Source: Veillonella sp. KGMB01456 (GTDB lineage: Bacteria > Bacillota > Negativicutes > Veillonellales > Veillonellaceae). From it: a stretch of 38,042 nt of DNA. The position numbers and the translations under genes were made by a program. The DNA is taken from NCBI RefSeq assembly GCF_023051165.1, contig NZ_JALKIG010000020.1:1-38042 (forward strand), in the 5' to 3' direction. Below are positions 24,544-32,348 of the stretch, in pieces. The notes beneath the pieces are model-generated. The model saw only the letters and a list, made by a program, of their open reading frames with translations, did not search any database and was not told where the DNA came from. Each line of letters begins with the position of its first letter. Position 1 is the stretch's first letter.

Positions 24544-25824
24544 TTAGTCGTGTTTAAGCTGTTTATTACCGATACCTGTTTTGCGAAGAATTGCAAAGCA
24601 AAGGCTTAAAATAACAGCTACTACGGTAGCGAGGCCCATGCCTTGAAGGACAACCGGGCCAAGTGTTACTTGAGCGCCGCTGAGGCCGGTGATCATAACG
24701 ATAGACGTCAAAATCAAATTATCAGGACGTGTATAATCTACCTTACGTTCAACGAGCATACGCAAGCCGGATGCTGCGATGATACCGAACAACAAGATAC
24801 TTACGCCACCCATAACCGGTACCGGAATAGCGTGGATTAATGCAGCGATTTTGCCGATAAAGGAGAAGATAATCGCTAACACAGCCGCCCCGCCGATAAC
24901 GTACACGCTGAAAACGCGAGTAATGGCTAAAACGCCGATGTTTTCACCATAGGTCGTATTTGGTGTCGCACCAAAGAAACCGGACAGAATGTTGGCGATA
25001 CCGTCGCCCAATAAAGAGCGTTCCAGGCCCGGATCTTTCATGAGGTCGCGACCTACGATGTTACTGGTTACCACCAAGTGGCCTACGTGTTCCGCAAATA
25101 CTACGAACAAAGCCGGCATAATCATCAAAATTGCGTTAATATTGAAAACCGGTGTGGTCATATGAGGCAAGGAGAACCAAGCCGCTTCGGATACTTTTGA
25201 AAAATCGACTACACCCATGATGGCCGCCAACACATAACCGGACACAACGCCGATTAGTACCGGAATTACCGCGAAGAAACCACGGAAAATAACGGTGCCC
25301 AAGATAGTTACAATCAAGGAGAACATGGAAATGGTCACAACTTGTGTGTGGGTCATGCCCAAGGTTTGCCAGCTGTCACCAACGATGCCGGCCATGCCCA
25401 TAGCTACCGGACCGAGTTCCAAGCCGATAACGGCGATAATGGCACCCATGGCTGCCGGTGGGAATAACAAATCAATCCAGCCGATACCAACGGCACGAAC
25501 AATGAAGGACAATACTATAAAGGCTAAACCAAAGGCGATAAAACCGCCCTGTGCCGCTTCATAAGACATGCCGGCCGCCATAACGGATAATACCGGCGCG
25601 ATAAACGCAAAACTGGAGCCCAAATAGGAAGGGATTTTCCCTTTACAAATAAATAAGTACAAAATGGTACCAATCCCGTTCATAAATAACGCCGTTGCCG
25701 GATCCGCTTTTAACAAGTACGGTACCAAAACGGTAGCCCCGAACATGGCGAATAAATGCTGGAAACTCAACGGCAACATGGCCGCGTTTGACGGCCGTTC
25801 AGATACGTCAATAAAGTCTTTCAT
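24544..25824 (-). CDS. uraA: Uracil permease (NCS2 family, UraA type)
   Basis: A 426-residue inner-membrane nucleobase:proton symporter with about 14 hydrophobic segments. It starts with LPLSFQHLFAMFGATVLVP, the NCS2 opening. The central FAEHVGHLVVTSNI and TPNTTYGENIGVLA motifs are those of uracil carriers rather than xanthine/urate carriers. I start at the ATG covering 25822-25824: AAGGA lies 9 bases upstream, and residues before it look like translated leader. The gene follows an FtsW-family gene on the same strand after 170 bases. In that gap are a hairpin (25883-25899) and a 12-bp palindrome, GATATTAATATC, at 25919-25930. Confidence 0.92.
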   Translation of the reverse strand: MKDFIDVSERPSNAAMLPLSFQHLFAMFGATVLVPYLLKADPATALFMNGIGTILYLFICKGKIPSYLGSSFAFIAPVLSVMAAGMSYEAAQGGFIAFGLAFIVLSFIVRAVGIGWIDLLFPPAAMGAIIAVIGLELGPVAMGMAGIVGDSWQTLGMTHTQVVTISMFSLIVTILGTVIFRGFFAVIPVLIGVVSGYVLAAIMGVVDFSKVSEAAWFSLPHMTTPVFNINAILMIMPALFVVFAEHVGHLVVTSNIVGRDLMKDPGLERSLLGDGIANILSGFFGATPNTTYGENIGVLAITRVFSVYVIGGAAVLAIIFSFIGKIAALIHAIPVPVMGGVSILLFGIIAASGLRMLVERKVDYTRPDNLILTSIVMITGLSGAQVTLGPVVLQGMGLATVVAVILSLCFAILRKTGIGNKQLKHD

Positions 25825-25994
25825 TCCTCTAAATCCTTTCTGAAATCCTTTTAAACCCTTAATACTATAAAATATATAAACTTGCGTTTTAAAAACGCAG
25901 TCTAAAAACAGCCTGTTTGATATTAATATCAATAAAAGTTCAATTCATCAAGTGTCTTGTATACGATGAATTCATTCTGCTATCTTACGCGTCC

Positions 25995-27281
25995 TTACTT
26001 AACGCCACCAGCGGATGGTCTGAAACGACTACGCGTCTCTTCGCGAAGGGACGGTGCCACACCTTGTGCCCCAATCTGGCGATTAGCGAGCTCATTGCTG
26101 CGTGAAATGCTAAGCAAAATAGACACCGCAAAAATGTTCATCAATAACGAGGAACCACCATAAGAAACAAATGGCAATGGTACACCGGTAACCGGCAAAA
26201 CGCCACAAACCATCAGCATATTGAAAAAGGCCTGCCCCCCAATGAGGCAAGTAATGCCGATAGCTAGTAGTTTTCCGAATAAATCACGGGCGTCAGCCGC
26301 CACACGCAAACCGTAAACAACAAACAGGAATATGACAATCGCTAAAAACAGCGCCCCCAATATGCCTGTTTCTTGAGCCCAAACGGCAAAGGCAAAGTCA
26401 GTATGAGCTTCCGGTAAGTAGAAGTACTTAGCCGTCCCCTCACCAAGGCCCTGGCCAAAAATCCCACCAGATCCGATGGCCACAAGACTTTGTACGCTTT
26501 GGAAGCTCTTGGTTAACGAATGGCCCCAAGGGTCCCACCACGCTAAAATACGGTCACGCCGATAATCAGAAACCCAAATCAAAACAATAAAACCAATTAT
26601 CCCCATGAACCCGAGATATTTTAGTTGAGTCAAAGATGTTCGGCTCATTTTACCGATTATCATCAACAGTAAAGGGAATGCCAAAATTAACATGGCCGTC
26701 CCTGTATCCGGTTCTACCAGCGTAAGACCGGCAAATGCTATCGGCGCCCAAAGTGCTTTGGTTGGCCGATAGGTAAACGGCGGTGCAAATCGCCGCCCGT
26801 ATAAATCGTGTTTTTCTAAAAGCTCTACATGAGGATAGCGCTTGCGCCAGTCTTCAATATATTTACAAGTCCAAATAATGCCGCCTAATTTAGCAAATTC
26901 CGACGGCTGAATCGATACGCCAAAAGGCAGGGAAATCCAGCGATACGCACCGTTAACTTGTACACCCGCAAAAACGGCTACCAATAAAACGATAAGAACC
27001 AAGGAAATTATATTTAAGAACTTTTCGTCTTTCAGCCTTCGATAATCCAGCCTATACACGCCTCGCCCTAAAAATAAACCGAGCGTTAAATATATGATAT
27101 GTTTTACAATATTGCTGGAAAAGAACGAATCTTGACGCACTAAATCCACCGAGGTCGCACTATAGATATTGAGACTCCCGATAATAATCCAAATGCCTAC
27201 CATAACCATAATGGCCTGCGCATCATTGCGGAACAGCGTTTTCAAACTGAACGAAGGTAATTTTTTAACCTTTTGCGCCAT
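25995..27281 (-). CDS. SEDS family peptidoglycan polymerase, FtsW/RodA
   Basis: A 428-residue integral membrane protein with about 10 hydrophobic segments. It carries the SEDS signatures FGVSIQPSEFAKL, EPDTGTAML, PEAHTDFAFAVWAQETG and GVPLPFVSYGGSS. These proteins polymerise lipid II with a partner penicillin-binding protein. PEAHTDF favours FtsW (division) over RodA (elongation), but the family cannot be split with certainty from sequence alone, and no partner gene is adjacent. Its GAGGAGG ribosome site lies in the last codons of trmB, with only 2 bases between the stop and the ATG, so translation is probably coupled. Confidence 0.92.
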   Translation of the reverse strand: MAQKVKKLPSFSLKTLFRNDAQAIMVMVGIWIIIGSLNIYSATSVDLVRQDSFFSSNIVKHIIYLTLGLFLGRGVYRLDYRRLKDEKFLNIISLVLIVLLVAVFAGVQVNGAYRWISLPFGVSIQPSEFAKLGGIIWTCKYIEDWRKRYPHVELLEKHDLYGRRFAPPFTYRPTKALWAPIAFAGLTLVEPDTGTAMLILAFPLLLMIIGKMSRTSLTQLKYLGFMGIIGFIVLIWVSDYRRDRILAWWDPWGHSLTKSFQSVQSLVAIGSGGIFGQGLGEGTAKYFYLPEAHTDFAFAVWAQETGILGALFLAIVIFLFVVYGLRVAADARDLFGKLLAIGITCLIGGQAFFNMLMVCGVLPVTGVPLPFVSYGGSSLLMNIFAVSILLSISRSNELANRQIGAQGVAPSLREETRSRFRPSAGGVK

Positions 27282-27283
27282 AA

Positions 27284-27934
27284 TTACGCCTCCTCAGGTT
27301 TAATTGCTTCCAGGCGGAAAATCGGCTGTCCTTTTTTGCTAAATTTTTCTTCGTATTCAGTCATTACATTCGGCGTATCCGTGCTGTGTAAATCGTAAGT
27401 CACATTTTTTAACGTCCAGCCGCATTCTTTAAATTCTTCTAAGGAGAACAAAAAGAGTCCTTCATTATCTGTTTTGAAATGAATTTCGCCCTGTGGTTTT
27501 AGTAAACGAGCATATCTATCTAAAAACGTACGATATGTTAAACGACGCTTCGCATGGCGTGCTTTCGGCCATGGATCGCAGAAGTTGATGTAAAAACGAT
27601 CGATTTCCTCCGGTGCCACAACGTCTTCAATGCCGGCAATATCAAATAAAGATACTTTGGCGTTTGGCAAATTGCGTTCAAAAATCTTCTGAGCCGCGTA
27701 ATATAAAACGCCGAGCTGCACTTCAAAGCCTACAAAATTGGCTTCCGGATGAGTTTCTGCCATGCCTGCAATAAAGCGGCCCTTACCGGTGCCAAGTTCA
27801 AAGTACAAAGGTTTTGTCGGGTCTTCGAACATCTCTCGCCACTTACCTTTGTGCGCCTCGTGGTTTTCTAAAATCACGTGGGAATCATATTCATGAATAG
27901 CCTCGTCAATCCAAGGTTTTCTACGTAATCGCAT
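27284..27934 (-). CDS. trmB: tRNA (guanine-N7-)-methyltransferase
   Basis: A 216-residue SAM-dependent methyltransferase that makes m7G46 in the tRNA variable loop. The SAM site ELGTGKGRF (about residues 46-54) and the catalytic/tRNA-binding NFCDPWPKARHAKRRL (about 117-132) are intact, followed by EIHFKTDNEGLF. Length is normal. AAGGAG five bases before the ATG sets the start. It is the first gene of a two-gene unit with the FtsW/RodA protein. Confidence 0.95.
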   Translation of the reverse strand: MRLRRKPWIDEAIHEYDSHVILENHEAHKGKWREMFEDPTKPLYFELGTGKGRFIAGMAETHPEANFVGFEVQLGVLYYAAQKIFERNLPNAKVSLFDIAGIEDVVAPEEIDRFYINFCDPWPKARHAKRRLTYRTFLDRYARLLKPQGEIHFKTDNEGLFLFSLEEFKECGWTLKNVTYDLHSTDTPNVMTEYEEKFSKKGQPIFRLEAIKPEEA

Positions 27935-28076
27935 ATTGTCTCCTTCACAACTTATGTTAAAATTCTCTATCTAATTAATTATATAGTATTGCTTTAAAAT
28001 ACTCAACGGAACAAGGGAAAAACATGATTCCCTTAATCGACTAAATTATTTTAGAGTTGTGTGATACAATTAAATT

Positions 28077-28171
28077 GAAATCACCGATAGCAGAAAATCG
28101 CATTTGCTGCCTTAATATGAAGAGTGCCTTGTCTAATCATGGGTTGCGTCCTTCCGGTGATTTCTTTTTTT
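28077..28171 (+). ncRNA. Candidate structured small RNA with three-way junction
   Basis: A perfect 10-bp stem (GAAATCACCG 28077-28086 with 28155-28164) is followed at once by T7. Inside it are two further hairpins: 28090-28110 (GCAG...CTGC with an inner AAA/TTT) and 28119-28154 (GAAGAGTGC against GCGTCCTTC, one mismatch and two wobbles). Together these make a three-way junction. An extended -10, TGATACAAT (28062-28070), is placed so that transcription would begin at G28077. No gene follows on this strand, so a free small RNA is likelier than a riboswitch. I recognise no known RNA family. Confidence 0.55.
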
Positions 28172-28184
28172 AAAAAAAACTAAA

Positions 28185-28247
28185 AAACAAATGAGGCTGT
28201 ATCAAAATGTAGATTTACCCACATTTTAGATACAGCCTCATTTGTTT
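28185..28247 (-). terminator. Long hairpin terminator, 26-bp stem
   Basis: Arms 28185-28211 and 28221-28247 pair along 26 bases with one bulge. On the minus strand two T-rich runs follow. It lies about 310 bases beyond the adhesin stop codon and is probably its terminator, although the stem is unusually long. Confidence 0.7.
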
Positions 28248-28559
28248 GAGAAGAATAGTTATTACTGCAGATTTTAAAGTCAACCAGTGTCCCCTGCAGC
28301 CAATGACTGCCACGGTTAACTAAATCTACATTTGCAGGAACCACTTACTTTGGCTCCTCCGATTCACCTCCCGCCTTAACACTAACCATAGAGTAAATGC
28401 TATATACACCCTTACATTAAAGGTACTGCCAACTACTTTGCTTTGCCTATTGCAAAAAGCTTAACTACTTGTACACTTAACATCTTTTAAGCACTTGTTC
28501 GCTTAACATCTTTTAACTACTTACACATTCCCAAGTTTTTAAAAACTAACTTCTTTAAA
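28248..28559. other. 3' region of the adhesin gene
   Basis: No supportable gene. It contains two CTGCAG palindromes (28265-28270, 28294-28299). There are 2.5 copies of a 26-bp direct repeat, at 28465-28490, 28491-28516 and part of a third from 28517, sharing CTTAACATCTTTTAA. A 14-base palindrome, AGTTTTTAAAAACT, near 28533-28546 is close to the adhesin stop. Confidence 0.5.
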
Positions 28560-31500
28560 CTATCGGGCAGCCATTAAGGACTGAACCAATTCTTCCAGTT
28601 TTTGAATGCGTTCGTTCTGACTTTCGTTCTGCGCTTTCAATTCGTCGATTTCACTGGTCTGTTTTTCAACATACTCAATCAAACGGCCTTTGCTCATGCC
28701 CGCATACGGATTGGAGTTACCGAACTTCATGCTGACGCCGACGTTCATCATGTTTTCCCCATTGCCCATAGAGCCGCCGATACTGAACAATGTATTTTCA
28801 TTCGGACGATAGAAGGCACCCAAAGCTACTGCATTAGAACCGTGGTAAGTACCCATACCGGCCGTGAAGTTCCATTTGTTGTCAGGATCATAATCCAATG
28901 GATGTAAGGCTGCCAAGGCGGCGGCACCGGCGCCGGATTTATTGACTTTCGAGTCCAATTTGGAGATTTGACGAGCATTGTTCTGAACGGCTGTAGCTAC
29001 ACCACCGATTGCAGTTGCCATTTCTTGTCGAACCGTGTAAACCTGACCGGTTGTAGCAGCGTTCGTGCCATCCGCTGTAAGCTCAACAGCTTTCACATTC
29101 TTAATTTCCTTATCATTAGCATTGATGCCATCTTTGGAAATGTACGTCATGTTATTAACGGCAATGCTGTTACCAACCTTTAAGTCATCGTTTAAGGATA
29201 AGTTGTATTCGTTTTTGCCTTCCACTTTAACAGCGTTGATATTATCATCACCATTAATCGTAGTAGCTCCGGCCGTACCGGCAATACTCTTAGCAAAGTC
29301 CTTCAACTGACCTTCCGTAGCGGCGCGGTTATCGACAGCCTTTTCAGCATCCCAAGTTGTGTTAGTTAAGCCTGTAATTGTACGATTTGCCGTTTCACCT
29401 TCGCTTGGAGTTGTGCCGTCAATTGTAATACCACCTACTTTGATTTTTTCTTCAAGACTAACTTTTACGCCCTTCGTAGCATCATTTGCATCAACTTTTT
29501 CAGCCTTAACACCGGTTTCCGGATCGCCGACTACATTGGCTACGCCTGCTTTACCCTCGATTGTTTCAATCTTAGTGTTAATATTTGTGATATCCTTGTT
29601 GATATTGGTGATGTCATTGTTAATCTTAGTAATGTCTTTCTTAACATCGGTTACATCGCCTTCAACTTTTGTTACGCGGTTGTCTAAATTAGTGATATTC
29701 TTCGTATTATTTGTAACTTGCTCTACGAATTTAGAGTCTAGACCTACCTTGATGTCATTATCTTCTTGGGTAATCTGAACGTTAGAACCGTTAACGAAAT
29801 TAATTACAGAGTCTTTCTTAATAGAACGTTCACCAGTATCATTTACTGTTAACTTCCAAGCACCTGCTTCACCAAGAAGTGTGTCGGTAATACCTAGTTT
29901 AGCCTTCCAGCTATCTACATTATCATCTGACAAGTTAGCTGCATCCACTCTTGCAGAAGAATCGGCAACTGCTTTCAGTTGTTTTTCAGTAGCGGCACGG
30001 TTTTCAACAATGCCATTTGCGTCCGGATTCCAATCGGTATTGGCTAAACCTGTAATGAATAAACCATCTTCGGTCTTACCATCCTTAGTTGTTGGTACTG
30101 CTTTCTGATTAGCTATGTAGATACCGCCGGTAAGAGTGCCATCTTCAGCAGTCGTTCCACCAATGCGAATACTACCGTCATTCAAGTTAAGGTTCTTCGC
30201 TAATTTAACGGTTAAACCACTTTTTTCTTCAGCAACAACACCGATGTTGTTATCCGTGAGCATACTTGCATCACTAATGCCGCCTTTAACTTCTAAGGTT
30301 TCATTGAGTTTCTTAGCGATAGTTACATTTTCTGTATCACCGGCAAATTTCAAACCATCTTCCAGAGTAGCTACTGTATGCTCTTTATTGTTTTCATCAA
30401 CATAAACGATACGAGTCATACCATCCTTGCCGTTAGTACCATCAACACCATCAGCACCGTTTTTCACGGAGATTTCGCCATACGCGTTTTTACCAGGTTG
30501 GCCATCTTCACCGGCAGGGCCTTGTGGACCAACTAAACCGATGCTGCCAGGTTTACCGTCTTTGCCATCCTTGCCAGGTTGCCCGATAACAACTTGATTC
30601 TTCAATTTAAGGTCGTAAACCTTCTGACCGTTAACGTCTTTAACAGCCATAGTGAGGTTATTATCGCCAATGTAATCGCCTAACTCACCATCAGCACCGG
30701 CTTCAGCAGATTTACCATCGAGAGTAAGTTCGGTGTGAGCTCCACCAACCGAAGTCACCACGTTGGAAATAGCTGCATTCAACTGATCTTCGGTTGCTGC
30801 ACGGCCACTTACTATGCCGTTAGTCGCCGGATCCCATTTAGTATTGGTTAAGCCTGTAATAAAGGAACCATCATCAGTTACACCATCTTTAGTTGTTGCT
30901 ATGCCTTGCTGCTTAGCGATGTAAATACCACCGGTAACAACGCCATCTTCACCGGTTGTACCACCAATACGTACACTACCGTCAGCCAAGTCTATGTTCT
31001 TAGCCAATTTAACGGTTAAACCACCATCAGATTTGGCCACAACACCGATGTTGTTATCTGTTAACAAGCCTGCATCGCTGATGCCACCTTTAACTTCTAA
31101 AGTTTCATTGAGTTTCTTAGCGATGGTTACATCTTTTGTATCACCGGCAAATTTCAAGCCGTCTTCCAGAGTAGCTACCGTATGTTCTTTATCGTTTTCA
31201 TCTACGTAAACGATACGAGTCATACCGTCCTTGCCATTCGTGCCATCAACACCATCAGCACCATTCTTCACGGAGATTTCGCCGTAAGCATTCTTACCCG
31301 GTTGACCATCTTCACCGGCAGGACCTTGAGGACCAACTAAACCGATGCTACCAGGAGTACCGTCTTTGCCATCCTTGCCAGGTGTGCCGATAACGACTTC
31401 GTTACTAAGTTTGAGATCGTAAACCTTCTGACCGTTAACATCTTTAACAGCCATAGTGAGGTTGTTATCGCCAATGTAATCCCCTAACTTGCCGTCAGCA

Positions 31501-31604
31501 CCGGCTGTTGCCGATTTACCATCGAGAGTAAGTTCCGTGTGAGCGCCGCCAACGTCTGAGGATACTTTAGCAATAGCTTTTTCTAACTGATCTTCGGTAG
31601 CAGC
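28560..31604 (-). CDS. Trimeric autotransporter adhesin, C-terminal part after in-frame stop
   Basis: This 1,014-codon stretch continues the frame of the large adhesin directly after TGA 31605-31607. The first Met in frame (31454-31452) is internal to a repeat and has no ribosome site, so independent translation is doubtful. In order it holds repeat copies 2 and 3 with collagen-like Gly-X-Y segments, stalk and neck-type modules ending in RAATE(D/G/K)QL, a heptad coiled coil (NLDNRVTKVEGDVTDVKKD and following, about 29690-29570), a last neck, and the YadA anchor (LHPLDYDPDNKWNFTAGMG to VGVSMKFG, about 28900-28715). About 47 residues of coiled coil (IEYVEKQTSEIDELKAQNES and on) then follow the barrel, where most family members end. 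Without this part the adhesin cannot insert in the outer membrane. Confidence 0.8.
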   Translation of the reverse strand, partial: AATEDQLEKAIAKVSSDVGGAHTELTLDGKSATAGADGKLGDYIGDNNLTMAVKDVNGQKVYDLKLSNEVVIGTPGKDGKDGTPGSIGLVGPQGPAGEDGQPGKNAYGEISVKNGADGVDGTNGKDGMTRIVYVDENDKEHTVATLEDGLKFAGDTKDVTIAKKLNETLEVKGGISDAGLLTDNNIGVVAKSDGGLTVKLAKNIDLADGSVRIGGTTGEDGVVTGGIYIAKQQGIATTKDGVTDDGSFITGLTNTKWDPATNGIVSGRAATEDQLNAAISNVVTSVGGAHTELTLDGKSAEAGADGELGDYIGDNNLTMAVKDVNGQKVYDLKLKNQVVIGQPGKDGKDGKPGSIGLVGPQGPAGEDGQPGKNAYGEISVKNGADGVDGTNGKDGMTRIVYVDENNKEHTVATLEDGLKFAGDTENVTIAKKLNETLEVKGGISDASMLTDNNIGVVAEEKSGLTVKLAKNLNLNDGSIRIGGTTAEDGTLTGGIYIANQKAVPTTKDGKTEDGLFITGLANTDWNPDANGIVENRAATEKQLKAVADSSARVDAANLSDDNVDSWKAKLGITDTLLGEAGAWKLTVNDTGERSIKKDSVINFVNGSNVQITQEDNDIKVGLDSKFVEQVTNNTKNITNLDNRVTKVEGDVTDVKKDITKINNDITNINKDITNINTKIETIEGKAGVANVVGDPETGVKAEKVDANDATKGVKVSLEEKIKVGGITIDGTTPSEGETANRTITGLTNTTWDAEKAVDNRAATEGQLKDFAKSIAGTAGATTINGDDNINAVKVEGKNEYNLSLNDDLKVGNSIAVNNMTYISKDGINANDKEIKNVKAVELTADGTNAATTGQVYTVRQEMATAIGGVATAVQNNARQISKLDSKVNKSGAGAAALAALHPLDYDPDNKWNFTAGMGTYHGSNAVALGAFYRPNENTLFSIGGSMGNGENMMNVGVSMKFGNSNPYAGMSKGRLIEYVEKQTSEIDELKAQNESQNERIQKLEELVQSLMAAR

Positions 31605-32348
31605 TCAGCTACTTACGATGCCGTTAGTCGCAGGATCCCACTTAGTATTACCTAAACCGGTAATAAACAAGCCATCTTCAGTTTTACCGTCCTTAGTCGT
31701 TGGTACAGCTTTCTGGTTAGCGATGTAAATGCCACCGGTAACAGCACCGTCTTCACCGGTTGTGCCACCTATACGTACACTACCGTCAGCTAGGTCAAGA
31801 TTTTTCGCTAATTTAACAGTTAAACCACCTTTGTCTTGAGCAACGACACCAATGTTATTGTCCGTGAGTAGACTTGCATCGCTAATGCCGCCTGTTACTG
31901 TTAATGTTTCATTGAGTTTCTTAGCGATAGTTACATTTTCTGTATCGCCGGCAAACTTCAAGCCGTCTTCCAAAGTAGCTACTGTGTGCTCTTTATCGTT
32001 TTCATCAACATAAACGATACGAGTCATACCGTCTTTACCGTTAGTGCCATCAACACCATCGACGCCGTTCTTAACGGAAATTTCGCCGTAAGCATTCTTA
32101 CCAGGTTGTCCATCTTCGCCGGCCGGACCTTGAGGACCAACTAAACCAATGCTACCAGGTGTACCGTCTTTGCCATCCTTACCAGGTTGACCTATGACAA
32201 CTTCATTCTTCAATTTGAGGTCATAAACTTTCTGTCCGTTAACGTCTTTAACAGCCATGGTGAGATTGTTTTCACCAATGTAATCGCCTAACTTACCATC
32301 AGCACCGGCTGTTGCGGATTTACCGTCAAGAGTAAGTTCGGTATGAGC
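29937..32348 (-). repeat. Three tandem 804-bp (268-codon) repeats in the adhesin stalk
   Basis: The same codon (Ala of AHTELTLDGKSA) starts at 32348, 31544 and 30740 on the minus strand: two intervals of exactly 804 bases. Each unit has AHTELTLDGKSA, NNLTMAVKDVNGQ, a Gly-X-Y tract of about 11 triplets (GKDGKDGTPGSIGLVGPQGP and on), GMTRIVYVDEN, and GGIYIA to RAATE. Copy 3 diverges towards its end. Confidence 0.9.

Noticed and set aside
28077-28171. Signal recognition particle RNA or c-di-GMP riboswitch
   Set aside because: Neither strand has the conserved GGAAGGAAGCAG loop of SRP RNA or the GEMM core; only a few bases match by chance.
31452-31454. ATG as an independent start of the C-terminal adhesin half
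   Set aside because: The Met is internal to the NNLTMAVKDV repeat unit, has no Shine-Dalgarno, and the same Met occurs in every repeat copy.
31605-31607. TGA read as selenocysteine
   Set aside because: The other repeat copies have arginine at this position, not cysteine, and no downstream SECIS-like hairpin was evident beyond a 5-bp stem.
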